Under the pieces are notes generated by a model. It saw only the letters and a program-made list of their open reading frames with translations. It did not search any database and was not told the DNA's origin. DNA of 64,000 bases from Hormiphora californensis (lineage: Eukaryota > Ctenophora > Tentaculata > Cydippida > Pleurobrachiidae). The stretch spans positions 4,265,558 to 4,329,557 of the forward strand of contig CM035360.1 in assembly GCA_020137815.1 (NCBI GenBank). Direction: 5' to 3'. The translations under genes and the position numbers were made by a program. How positions within the stretch are numbered: the first letter of the stretch is position 1; every line of letters begins with the position of its first letter. Below are positions 58,524-64,000 of this stretch, one piece after another.

Positions 58524-61381
58524 ATCTCTCTCTCTCCCTTCTCTCCTCTCTCTCCTCGTCTCTCTCCCCCTCTCCTCTCTCACTCCATCTCTCTTCTCTC
58601 TCTCTCCCCATCTCTCCTCTTTTCTCTTCTTCTCTTCTCCTTCTTCTCTCCTTCCTCTCCCCTCTCCCTCTCTCCTCTCCTCCCCCTCACGCTCTTTTTT
58701 AAAACGTATCGCGAGTGGAAGGAAAGTGAATTGAAGAAATTTTTAAAATTCGACGTCACTTTGACGTCGTGGCGTCACACGTGACGTCACGGCGACGTCA
58801 ATAAGTATGACAGACTATTAGAGTTATGAAGCACTAAACGTGTGGAAAGTTGTAAAGGCCACGGTAGGGAAGAACTGAAAATATTGCACGACATGTGAGT
58901 TATGGATGTGGAGTTTCATATTGAATTTTTGAGTTCCGACGCGTTATAAGGTCTGAAGATGACACGTTACAGAAATACGCTATTAAGTATCTTAAAGTTC
59001 AGACAATTTGCCACTAACGATTTTCCGTCAAATCAGGAATCAGAGTACGTCTTGAGGGTGTTACAGGCGTTTGAAAATTTTTGGTCTGAGATTTTGCAAT
59101 GACGTCACTTTGTGACGTCATTACACCCGTCATAGTAGACATTTTCACTTGAAATCTTAACTAATGCATGCCCCGAACGATTTCCTAACGTATAAAACTT
59201 GGTTCAAGTCTCTAGCCAGTATGGTTCGGGCTACAAGTGTTACACAGTGAAGCGTCTATATCTATATATCTATCTATATATATATATATATATATTAGAG
59301 CAAAAACTAATTGAAATTAGTTCGCCAGAAAAGGTGGCCCATTTTGAACTTAATCCTTCATTTCCGTCACCTTTGAGTTGAGGCTTCAAAGACATTGAGG
59401 TATCCGTAAACTTTTCCGCCTTCAACTCAAAGGTGACGGAAATGAAGGATTAAGTTCAAAATGGGCCACCTTTCTGGCGAACTAATTTCAATTAGTTTTT
59501 GCTCTAAATTTGTACTCTTTTTTGGTCGTTTGAGGTCATTTATGACCTCAAATAACTAAGATAATTGTCAACTAAAGTGTTCAAATGTAATTCAAATGTA
59601 TCCTGGGTCGTAGGAAACTTATTTGACGAACTTTTCAAAATTCGACGTCGTTTTGACGTCGTGACGTCACATGTGACGTCATGACGACGTAAAAAATTAT
59701 GACAGACTATTCGGCCAATGAAGCACCAAACGTGTGGAAAGTTTTAAAGGCCATGGTAGTCAAGAACTGAAGTTATTGCACGAAATGTGAGTTTTTGTGT
59801 GGATTTTCACATCAAATTTTTGAGTTCCGACGCGTTTTAAGGTCTAAAAATGACAAGTTAGAGAAATTCGCTATAAAGTATCTGAAAGTTCAGAAAATTT
59901 GCCACTAACGATTTTTCGTCAAATCAGGAATCGGAATACATCTTAATGGTGTTAGAGGCGTTTGAAAATATTTGGTCTGAGATTTTTCAATGACGTCACT
60001 TTGTGACGTCATTACGGTCGTCATAATGGACATTTTCACTCGAAACCTTAACTAATGCATGCCCCGAACGATTTCCTAACGGATAAAACTTGGTTCAAGT
60101 CTCTAGCTAGTATGGTTCGGGCTACAAGTGTTACACAGTGAAGCGTCTATATCTATATATATATCTATCTATATATATACCTATCGCCACACTGAATTTT
60201 CTGTTTTGGGGGTGGTGCCATAACTTGCGACCGGAATGAGCTAGCCACTTGAAATTTTTACCGTCAGTAGAGGTCTATGTGAAGCTTCTTAGTACCAAAT
60301 TTCAGCCTCCTAGCTCATCTGGTTCCGGAGTTAGGAGGGGTCGAAAAGTGCCAAAATGGGCTAAAACTTCAAAATTGTTATATCTACGCTGTTGGCAAGC
60401 GGGCCCACTTTTTCGGGAAAAGTTTTTGGGGGGATGGGATGGGGCCACCTTTGCGCTTGCCAGCGCAGTGATACCTATCGCCACACTGAATTTTCTGTTT
60501 TGGGGGTGGTGTCATAACTTGCGACTGGAATGAGCTAGCTACTTGAAACTTTTACCGTCAGTAGAGGTCTATGTGAAGCTTCTTGGTACCAAATTTCAGT
60601 CTCCTAGCTCATCTGGTTCCGGAGTTAGGAGGGGTCGAAAAGTGCCAAAATAGGCTAAAACTTCAAAATTGTTATATCTACGCTGTTGGCAAGCGGGCCC
60701 ACTTTTTCGGGAAAAGTTTTAGGGGGGAGGGGATGGGGCCACCTTTGCGCTTGCCAGCGCAGTGATATACCTATCGCCACACTGAATTTTCTGTTTTGGG
60801 GGTGGTGTCATAACTTGCGACCGGAATGAGCTAGCCACTTCAAATTTTTACCTTCAGTAGAGGTCTATGTGAAGCTTCTTAGTACCAAATTTCAGCCTCC
60901 TAGCTCATCTGGTTCCGGAGTTAGGAGGGGTCGAAAAGTGCCAATATGGGCTAAAACTTCAAAATTGTTATATCTACGCTGTTGGCAAGCGGGCCCACTT
61001 TTTCGGGAAAAGTTTTTGGGGGGATGGGATGGGGCCACCTTTTTTCTAGGGTTTCAGCAAATCACCTATACCAGAACGCCCTTACCTGAACTGGAACACC
61101 TTGACGGCATCTGCCACTCCGTGCTGGTGCCTCACGATAGCAATGTAGTCGGCAGGCTCCTTCCACACATAATGGTCAAGGTAATCCATTGAGAGGGCTG
61201 TTTCTTTAGTTCCGATCGGGGTTCCGGTGTGCCAACCCTCTCCGTAGTACATGATATGGCCATCAGCAGGGTTTAAGTTCATCCCAAGGTGCCAAACTGC
61301 ATCCGATAGGGATCGTGTATGGGATCGTGTATGGGACACATGGGCACCCAGCAAAAGTACTAGCAACAAAGGCAGAGACAT
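36690..61381 (-). CDS. secreted protein gene, two exons across a 24-kb intron
   Basis: Exon 1 is 61381-61086 and exon 2 is 37203-36690. Exon 1 ends TTCAG|GTAAGG in phase 2 and exon 2 starts after TTTCAG; together 810 nt, 269 residues, one open frame. Exon 1 begins with a clear signal peptide (MSLPLLLVLLLGAHVS). The mature part has HGVADAVKVFQFRYWGLSLL across the junction, then GGDLAFNWVYYDNANRIVLTGG, a Cys pair in NCCDPLTG and cysteines in DCPHPSCK, suggesting a disulphide-bonded extracellular domain. I do not recognise the family. Linking the two exons is inferred from phase, strand and sense of the junction. A TATA box lies at 61416-61425. The intron contains the Helitron gene and many repeats. 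Confidence 0.7.
37517..37684. mobile_element. pogo/Tigger-like MITE, copy 1
   Basis: Starts CAGTCGGACCCCGATTTAG after TA and ends CTAAATCGGGGTCCGACTG. Internal tandem CCCCGATTTAGTGGCA units. Confidence 0.82.
37762..37972. mobile_element. foldback element, ACTAATTGAAATTAGT family, copy 1
   Basis: Arms of about 95 bp starting TTTAGAGCAAAAACTAATT and containing GCCAGAAAGGTGGCCCA, nearly perfect inverted copies around a short centre. Other members: 39767-40030, 57416-58304, 58326-58412, 59295-59507. Confidence 0.85.
37976..38621 (+). repeat. CRE-rich repeat, forward copy 1
   Basis: About 640 bp unit with many TGACGTCA/GACGTC motifs (for example 38123-38152 and 38455-38480) and a conserved end ACACAGTGAAGCGTCTATATC. 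Direct copies at 58698-59275 and 59510-60165; inverted copy at 40033-40735. Confidence 0.82.
38625..38912 (-). repeat. 290-bp repeat unit, inverted relative to 60180-61042
   Basis: Begins CACTGCGCTGGCAAGCGCAA and ends CAGAAAATTCAGTGTGGCG. It is the reverse complement of the three tandem units at 60180-61042. A more diverged relative starts at 38925 with the same ATCACTGCGCTGGCAAGCGC. Confidence 0.82.
39767..40030. mobile_element. foldback element, ACTAACAGAAATTAGT family, copy 2
   Basis: Arms TTATGCCAAAAACTAACAG through CAAACTGACACCTTTGCCC are mirrored at the right; the loop holds (GAGAAA)n-type repeats. Confidence 0.85.
40033..40735 (-). repeat. CRE-rich repeat, inverted copy
   Basis: Reverse-complement copy of the unit at 37976-38621, starting GACGCTTCACTGTGTAACAC and ending ACTCGCGATACGTTTTAAG. 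With 37976-38621 it frames a large inverted repeat spanning about 3 kb. Confidence 0.8.
40741..40820. repeat. (GA)n microsatellite
   Basis: GA run abutting the CRE-rich repeat. At 58690-58700 the related repeat abuts a CT run at the same boundary, in mirror image. Confidence 0.9.
41200..43038 (+). CDS. Helitron gene exon 1: SGNH hydrolase-like domain and K/P/A repeats
   Basis: Residues 1-190 form an SGNH/GDSL-hydrolase-like domain: GDSM with Ser29 (block I), VGTNNL at 88-93 (block III) and DGLHLSLAGY with Asp175 and His178 (block V), the expected triad. Residues about 227-525 are a low-complexity run of units like KKIPVAVKKTPATVAE, followed by six copies of an 11-residue unit VIQNQRKVPAS. 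The exon ends TTG|GTACGT, phase 0, and continues in frame at 43159. The ATG at 41200 is the first in frame. Lipid or sugar ester cleavage would be typical of the fold, but the substrate is unknown. Base composition and repeats look like an expanding minisatellite. Confidence 0.78.
43159..44215 (+). CDS. Helitron gene exons 2-5, including a duplicated exon pair
   Basis: Exons 43159-43350, 43444-43557, 43649-43777 and 44081-44215 are each a multiple of three with phase-0 GT-AG borders. Exon 2 is basic (GRIHRRKELVLKQL). Exon 3 has a Cys-rich end (SCRCIGTCKYL). Exons 4 and 5 are relatives: DGCIVVDGNVVLTQIGGGG and DTCIVVDGKLVLIQTGGGE, both ending Ser-Thr. No family recognised; they link the SGNH part to the basic region. 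Confidence 0.65.
43871..43947. repeat. perfect 37-bp-arm hairpin in an intron
   Basis: Arms beginning TTGTGTTACTGATATTAGTT and closing on GCCC-AAC-GGGC are exact reverse complements. Lies between the duplicated exons 4 and 5 of the Helitron gene. Confidence 0.95.
44350..45645 (+). CDS. Helitron gene exon 6: basic repeat region
   Basis: 432 codons, phase 0 at both ends. Starts with KKRKKRGSRKRIGRKAKRSK, a nuclear-localisation-like basic stretch, then an acidic Ser/Thr-rich linker, then about six imperfect 17-residue units such as SSAEGAQSQREAVRKYH. A further basic helix-rich stretch (about residues 200-260) and a globular part with RLPRSSRFGSLKDRVKGIFK and SDVVHQCLEP follow. Lys/Arg-rich Tyr repeats of this kind are seen ahead of Rep-helicase in some animal Helitrons with C48 proteases; that comparison is from memory. 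Confidence 0.7.
45787..46641 (+). CDS. Helitron gene exons 7-9
   Basis: Exons 45787-45922, 46044-46311 and 46431-46641, with phases 1, 2 and 0, join in one frame. The product is a Cys-containing region (GLSCHAAGSEPFFPKF, QICDDNC, SACDADV) followed by helical segments (KQARNYVHEVTKCSLD, MKHIDALLCDLD). No recognised domain. Confidence 0.65.
46651..46735 (+). repeat. (CT)n microsatellite in the last Helitron intron
   Basis: CT run between the donor at 46642 and the acceptor TTTCAG at 46808-46813. Confidence 0.9.
46814..54049 (+). CDS. Helitron gene exon 10: Rep, PIF1-like helicase and Ulp1 protease
   Basis: 2,411 codons entered through TTTCAG at 46808-46813. In order: CxxC pairs (CISCNI, CRYCHN) and a DUF6570-like block (NPFELMLLRRVNMFQST); five 25-residue repeats of EDVLPSNLTVVSELGSD (47700-48050); further CxxC pairs; then the Helitron Rep domain, with TFFVTFSPAEYDWPEL, the HUH motif His-Phe-His at 50063-50071 and the two tyrosines of YVCKY at 50522 and 50534. 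A PIF1-like SF1 helicase follows: GFGGTGKS (51531-51554), VIIDEVSMV, LFGDLLQLQPV and TIHKAQGLTLD. The end is a C48/Ulp1-type cysteine protease: His at 53672, Asp in LYFDSGS, Gln-x-x-x-x-Trp-Asp-Cys at 53912. It would nick and strand-transfer the element by rolling circle; the protease may process the long protein. All key residues are present and no stop interrupts. Confidence 0.92.
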   Translation, partial: SSGQYKDKCISCNILVRADEAVTLTKRMKKVTQRDSKFGELLQYLNGSKHLGLGHDITPTLVGQTMCRYCHNSLSTGKMPRTSIANNLDTGVAPTIIQQLNPFELMLLRRVNMFQSTVVLGPTAGHLKRSEKMKAMKGFCVHIPMPLDDTVNQLNNLRPGELVKPENTIHVLGVPNKNKFVWNQLVDVQKLYKGLEVLIECNPQYADVTLPSSPDELLPQFDLDPTQSIKGSQDVIDFLNDLAKSSSNSDESLPVILNSDSHESFITLDECSNSAESEHPSSVMNDSSLSSVSSSQEDVLPSNLAVVSELGSDVSSSKITQEDVLPSNLTVVSELGSDVSPSKITQEDVLPSNLTVISELGSDVSPSKITQEDVLPSNLTVVSELGSDVSPSKIAQEDVLPSNLAVVSELGSDQGSDPLAQSSRTSGNPTTGGLGDSTEFRKELLGRRVLQLLRLIGAQETVCNVCLDGFSTHRLHLLRLGTTLLTEQSLRKRVAKLESILESLQKPLIPPKSKICCSLCQHHIGKLKQSKKVKKNSQLQEQNVVVFSKLLEARTTLMTVVDTLTLCNIVCGRCNKATVKSSRKGKRVGPLSTAASKIYKKLGRAEKVISQTVESSANEVAKEGACIKCGLIMNDPCLVEVYPELQPWTLTSAVSWEQSYKQHVGLRLGNEVEPEIEKNKAILREIIASWRSSNIERSVCGERCRQNLGTLITHLAYLHNGFLFKPEFLEHEVLQSMHENIISKSSEVLTYCVVCSYLPSTDCQMRSGAAGDETDDSTSEPVVKDDYASISDFSSLSSTSSVSSLPKAANNPEKVKKLLKKLGPEDLQNRLEEMTFSNLDAILESDLDNLYELLKVQSTPVPSSDKRLELLSFPELFCHGTGSLHDDRPLEMKCGPAQYCKTRLLSGDARFRHNLQYVFYLAGEQMRRKIAQSIYGALRNVHGLDKLTSGELLNKIKSNDDVIKRRISASLRDVPGTKQYWASVKSKLRAQTEKHGPPTFFVTFSPAEYDWPELIGMLRDLNKDLPGVDSMSDSELLNKEPALTAQFIHTKFKALLEFILTAEPLGKVKSHFVRYEYQGRGTVHFHCLFWIKDAPVIGESTEEEVSTFIQERITCRLPDKTLEPTLHRIVKKYQLHSCRKYCLRSVKALSKGRKRRRFTMACRFGFPLPGSSKFHLRDVMSSLVGRFRRKFKKRLYDLPRTREERNMNAYNPACSLLWGGNMDIQFMSENSFSICDYVCKYILKEEVSNINCDFSKVTDTSGTAFQRYSKFAYAFLKQREMSANEAVDLMLLTGGNLWTSSEKYVWVPTTLPEQRSRTLKKISELEKDATSKELFHPDFLHDYYPNRAKKEDNVNLFRFISKYERVYGKMGFPIRVNGKEIGRLKTRTKEPVIYHHHHNIKKTPELFYYSMLSLYKPWRKESDIMGKSKSYQEEFLRCSDDPSSDFDDLRRFSGRKLDIEKVRAEMLSKVNEAMEAENTRDDKTSTAADSGDDSEDNGQSQGVNGALDNYQQSSGQSSIKTQEDLDAYVSTLNKEQLEAYNKVTSAIEHMSDHRNGLCKDKTCTGQVLLFISGFGGTGKSYLIAALSGYCYVQREVHKRDTGLLLMAPTGVAALTIFGVTMHAALDIPVEHGQTPKYTCYKGEKLHRTRQVLSDLDLVIIDEVSMVSNVLLFYVSLRLSEIFKGKQGGDSPFGGRCVVLFGDLLQLQPVQAAYPFVEISSEKIQKLTGGVPFAQNLWRLFDYTELKINQRQKTSAAHGQEWKELLSRLRVGGLTADDVKLLGTRLIKLNETQSAQETKVAIIQYYKDLVKHDPRAVCLLPTKAMVGEFNDAMLKSTVSKTVTIPAIDDIQPCIASKRQRIEQAIKKLDKLDDSRNTAALEQLLIVAENARVMLRRNIDLGKGLVNGSMGTIVKIHHDPASQIVNKISIKFDNIDEIQHILRDRREIMVFSGGFFFRSQFPITLSYSITIHKAQGLTLDTVLTDVGNKLFAPGQMYVCLSRVRSLAGLHLINFSPKKAVANVSALKEYVRLGNNREYMPKAPTSVLKVGKTPTQRLWWTNKDAVGKAKAAITNVVLDTIDKKSTRPVKKAIAKPKRSATRRADGPDPTKKIVSLARRGRNPNFDLEFISEAEISTLYADWIYPGLSGALDFDHNKVVEELNPDPFNSVRPRDKWLSDITIQQYMWLIADRVERSNPGYKFHSMAACFDNFRHPDHTEGKQIQALPLSQLTDTHFREIIVPSYANQAYAFNRWSTSHLFRGSRQHRIIEEGDPMDSDIIALVGNPSGNHWVLVIIDNRPSPKAVLYFDSGSYKGHDVTDRCVHYMKALQFYREYISTLGVQLNPAAINLQTHSIRDGGSVKQVRNTWDCGIFVLANLELYLAALPTNTITPGKLPLLRASILAKLLDFEGRKL
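47596..47677. repeat. 40-bp-arm palindrome inside coding sequence
   Basis: Centred on CAGCTG near 47637, arms match their reverse complement over about 40 bp with five mismatches, with no loop, inside the Rep-helicase exon just ahead of its tandem repeats. Confidence 0.9.
54050..54265. other. Helitron 3' flank
   Basis: AT-rich. Contains a small stem TATGCGT...ACGCATA at about 54145-54171 that could be a terminal hairpin, but no CTRR end follows it, so the element boundary is not fixed. Confidence 0.3.
54266..54545. repeat. minisatellite of GGTCGGATAGGTATA units
   Basis: Irregular tandem repeats of GGTCGGAAAGGA and GGTCGGATAGGTATAAC. Confidence 0.85.
55216..56601. mobile_element. 1.4-kb inverted-repeat element with poly-G ends
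   Basis: Left end GGGGGGGTTCAACC and right end GGTTGAACCCCCCCC are inverted. AACATTG is duplicated at 55209-55215 and 56602-56608. Both flanks inside carry arrays of AATTTCTAAAA/TTTTTAGAAATT. Copy 2 of the host repeat (near 56878) shows the uninterrupted site. A pogo-like MITE (56074-56246) is nested in it. No transposase. Confidence 0.88.
56074..56246. mobile_element. pogo/Tigger-like MITE, copy 2, nested
   Basis: CAGTCGGACCCCGATTTAG to TAAATCGGGGTCCGACTG, with TA on each side (56072-56073, 56247-56248). Inserted in the poly-G-ended element. Confidence 0.88.
57416..58304. mobile_element. foldback element, ACTAATTACAATTAGT family, copy 3
   Basis: Arms TTAGGCCAAAAACTAATTAC through TGAGACACAGAC...CATGCCCCTGGGAAAC are mirrored at 58220-58304. 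The loop holds GA runs (57557-57660, 57890-57975) and an unusual C-rich stretch at 57680-57800, possibly low-quality sequence. Confidence 0.82.
58326..58412 (+). mobile_element. single arm of the same foldback family
   Basis: TTAGGCCAAACCCTAATTTT through GGTGGCCCTTTGAGACACG matches one arm of 57416-58304; the partner arm is absent. Confidence 0.65.
58450..58690 (+). repeat. (CT)n-rich tract
   Basis: CT repeats with CCT, TTCT and CCCC interruptions. Confidence 0.85.
58698..59275 (+). repeat. CRE-rich repeat, copy 2
   Basis: Starts AAAACGTATCGCGAGTGGAA and ends AGCGTCTATATCTATATATC. Contains GACGTCGTGGCGTCAC and TGACGTCACTTTGTGACGTC. Confidence 0.8.
59295..59507. mobile_element. foldback element, copy 4
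   Basis: Nearly the same sequence as 37762-37972, starting TTAGAGCAAAAACTAATTG. Both copies are followed by the CRE-rich repeat. Confidence 0.88.
59510..60165 (+). repeat. CRE-rich repeat, copy 3
   Basis: Direct copy of 37976-38621 with the same preceding foldback, so 37762-38621 and 59295-60165 are one duplicated block. Confidence 0.85.
60180..61042 (+). repeat. three tandem 295-bp units, last one truncated
   Basis: Units at 60180-60473, 60474-60770 and 60771-61042, each starting CTATCGCCACACTGAATTTT. The third stops at GGGGCCACCTTTTTT, before the CGCTTGCCAGCGCAGTG end of the others, 44 bp from the donor of the secreted-protein gene. Confidence 0.88.
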
Positions 61382-61415
61382 GACTTGAGTATTGAATAAA
61401 CCCTGCCGGTCGATG

Positions 61416-61425
61416 CTTTATATAC
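61416..61425 (-). promoter_or_regulatory. TATA box of the secreted-protein gene
   Basis: Minus strand reads AGTATATAAAGC about 35-45 bp upstream of the ATG at 61381, a placement that implies a very short 5' leader. Confidence 0.6.
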
Positions 61426-61429
61426 TGCG

Positions 61430-62697
61430 AAAAGAGAGGGAGAGAGAAAGCTGAGAGAGAGAGAGAGTGTTGTAACCAGGCAACCTCGTGATTTAACCTC
61501 AAGTATTATATGTCTCTGTTACTGATAACAATTCACTTCGCATTCTCGTTATCGCAATACGCTTGTCTTCAACTTTGTCAAACCATAACAATTGGAGCCT
61601 GAGTACTAAAAACCCAATATGTCCGAGGACTATAAGTCCAAGTTAGAGGCATCTGTGTGTGATTCAACTTGGTTCTTCGAAGCAATTGTTTCGAAGATCC
61701 TGGTGTGATCGCGCCCTCACTGCTGGCATCAGGATGTACTCGCAGCTTCTCCATAACAGCATCATTCTGTTTGTTTTCCTCCTCCTTGGTAGTCGTGATT
61801 ATCAATCCAATAGGCGACATGGTCTAGAGGGGGATTTGAGGGGCGTGGCACCACCTCAAATTAATTTGTTTAAAGTAGTGTTGAAAAGTTTGAAACAGTG
61901 TTGAAAAGTTTGAATAACAGAAATGTATCAGGATTTAATGCGTTAGTTTTTGGTAGTTAACTTTTTGAAGGGGTGGGCATGGGGTTTAATTTTAAAAGGG
62001 TTTTCATAGTTCTTTTTGAAATTCTCACAATTCTGCCTCTCATCAGCAAAAACAATAGAACGTATGAATCGATAAAAAAACCAATTTCTGATGAGTGAAG
62101 GTGAACAGGATTTCAACTGCTAAGTTATCTTCTTTTGTTTTTGGACGGAAAACCCTTTCAGGTAATGGATATTTCAAACTTATTATCGTTGTATGCTTGG
62201 TAAAGCAAATACCCTAATTGCAGGCACGCTAAAAAATGCCTACTTCCAAAAAATTAGAGGGGTAACTGAAAAGATGAGTATCGCTTTTTGTGGGTTCGGA
62301 CCCTTAGTTTTATCGATTGACCGGGGGGGTGGGCGAAAAATGGGGGCACGGCTTCCTGAGCACGTTGAAGTGCGGATTGTCTGATTCTTTTGGGGAAATC
62401 CCATCTGGCGGTAAGGCAGGGCGGGGAACCTTTTTGGGGTAGATTCCAACGGCAAGGGTATTGCCTCACTTTTTTTCACATGGGGGAGCCATATTTGGCA
62501 TTCGGCATGGCAAGCCTACAAGGGTTTTTTTCGAAAAAGCACGGGCGTGCGCCCTCAAATTAATTTTTGAAAGCCTAGGGGGCCAAATTTACCAAGCAGC
62601 TTTTAATACAACCGGGGGGAATCAAGTTTTCCCAATCTTAAAAACCCTTAAACCCCCCCGGCCCGGGGTTTTAAAGGGAAAAATTTTGGGGGCCCCT
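61430..62697. other. intergenic sequence, noisy toward the gap
   Basis: Includes one end of the Harbinger-like MITE at 61672-61716. From about 62300 the letters form stretched homopolymers (for example CCCGGCCCGGGGTTTT), typical of a poor read end. Open frames there are not trusted. Confidence 0.6.
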
Positions 62698-62797
62698 NNN
62701 NNNNNNNNNNNNNNNNNNNNNNNNNNNNNNNNNNNNNNNNNNNNNNNNNNNNNNNNNNNNNNNNNNNNNNNNNNNNNNNNNNNNNNNNNNNNNNNNN
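62698..62797. other. assembly gap, 100 N
   Basis: Exactly 100 N. Confidence 0.98.
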
Positions 62798-63056
62798 TAA
62801 TTACAGTGTGACATGTAACCACACACAATACAGTTGTTGTCTGGGCTAACCGGGAACGGATAGGCCGTAAAATATACCATTGGGAAATCTGTCTAGAAAG
62901 TAATAAAAAAAACGGAAAGCAATCCAACCTTAGGGATGCATCTTTACTGCAGATTCCTTTAGTTGCCTCTACAATATCCCAGAACATCGCGCACGTAGGT
63001 CCTGCTCCGCCGAAGATAATGAGGGTGCAGGAGTTAGGTCGATAAACAGAGGTATT

Positions 63057-63395
63057 TTATTCCCATTGGTCACCGAGTTGTGTGGTGCCATCTGTCATTG
63101 TGGCGTGTATGCTACGTTGGTGGAGCCCGTGGACGGTGCTATTTAACGATCCATTGACTTTGTTATACACCTGTTCTAAATGTTTTCCCGATAAAAAATA
63201 GGGGGATCAGCGGGACAGATGTTATAGAAGGAGATAGACAGATAGACAGATATACAGATAGACAGATGACAGTCAGAGAGAGAGTGAAGAAATCACCTGC
63301 TGTAAGATTTCCTTGTCCTTTAGATATCTGAAGGTTTTAGCCTCCCTAGGTATAGTATCTGCTGTGAAAATGACCAAGAAAGAACACATGTTAAC
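63057..63395 (-). CDS. 3' end of an unrecognised gene, two exons
   Basis: Exons on the minus strand: 63395-63297 (after CCCTCAG) and 63170-63057, both multiples of three with phase-0 GT-AG borders. The product ends with ADTIPREAKTFRYLKDKEIL, then QQVYNKVNGSLNS, HGLHQRSIHATMTDGTT and LGDQWE before the stop. Upstream exons should lie beyond 63395 but were not found. I do not recognise it. The small intron holds (ACAGATAG)n repeats at about 63236-63272. Confidence 0.5.
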
Positions 63396-63796
63396 CTGAG
63401 GGGGGTTATAAATACTAAAGCTGAGTATGAGGGGATGCTCGGGGAAAGGGTTTTGCCCGGTAAATTGGGACCCGATAATTGATAAATCGGTGGTGGACTA
63501 CACACGGGCGTTATAGCATGTATGTAAAAACGATACCAATTAAACATGACAGTAGCGACCCAGGAAGACTCAGGGTCTTGGTAAAATTACCAATAATATC
63601 GCCAGAATGGTGTTTGTTTGGTGCTGCTGCCGCTGCCTCATATTACCAACATTCTGTTTCGAATGGGTCCACATCCCTATCACCTGTAAAGTATTTGTGT
63701 TTGTTTAGTACCTCCCACTTATTAAACCGTAAAGTGTAAAAAACAATCGGCGATTAGAATTTGATTCATTTCTCACTAAGTTCTGCTAAGTTATTT

Positions 63797-63946
63797 GTTT
63801 TGCGGACCCCTATTTACTGGAACTCCAATTTACCGGGTGCATAAACTTCCCCCGATGTAGGAACTAGCCATTTTTCACCACGATATATATACCTGGCACC
63901 CCTGGCCCTATTTACCGGGAAAACCCGATAAATCGGGGTCCGACTG
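63797..63946. mobile_element. pogo/Tigger-like MITE, degraded copy 3
   Basis: Right end GATAAATCGGGGTCCGACTG is intact; the left end (TGCGGACCCCTATTTACTGG) is worn. Confidence 0.7.
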
Positions 63947-64000
63947 TCACTTACAAAGAGACTTACAAAGGTAAAGGCACTTACAAAATATTAAGAGAGA

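Overview
The window is a draft piece of an invertebrate animal genome. It carries spliced GT-AG genes for animal proteins (NADP isocitrate dehydrogenase, Mediator subunit 18, a DDX59-type helicase, a FLYWCH zinc-finger protein), long introns, very many (CT)n/(GA)n tracts and dense transposable elements. I cannot name the species. Two 100-N gaps (28796-28895, 62698-62797) and noisy gap-flanking sequence show it is a scaffold.

Layout. 1-6.4 kb: pyrimidine-rich repeats, a 24-bp minisatellite, a free-standing LINE ORF1 and an antisense LINE 3' end split by a 1-kb foldback element. 6.4-20.5 kb: an eleven-exon IDH gene on +, whose introns contain two complete spliced genes on the opposite strand (a 223-codon unknown gene at 11.0-12.6 kb and a FLYWCH gene at 14.8-17.3 kb), plus a foldback with 9-bp target duplications and a 72-bp miniature element. 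20.5-30.5 kb: mostly microsatellites, MITEs and a LINE C-terminal fragment. 30.5-34.4 kb: a compact minus-strand cluster (small unknown gene, MED18, broken DDX59-like gene). 36.7-61.4 kb: a two-exon secreted-protein gene on the minus strand with a roughly 24-kb intron. That intron holds several nested foldback and CRE-rich repeat families and, on +, a giant Helitron-type gene (41.2-54.0 kb). 61.4-64 kb: an upstream TATA box, low-quality sequence at a gap, and the 3' end of another minus-strand gene.

The most striking object is the Helitron gene. Ten exons with consistent splice phases join an N-terminal SGNH-hydrolase-like domain, long Lys/Pro/Ala repeats, duplicated small exons, a basic repeat region, zinc-finger-like CxxC pairs, a HUH Rep domain, a PIF1-like helicase and a C-terminal Ulp1-type (C48) cysteine protease, about 3,850 residues in all. 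Two near-perfect DNA hairpins lie inside it, one in an intron and one in coding sequence.

Three host genes (IDH, DDX59-like, MED18) show short losses of single bases, often in doubled letters. These may be consensus errors rather than real mutations, so the breaks should be read with caution. All gene models here come from reading splice sites and frames by eye, with no searches.
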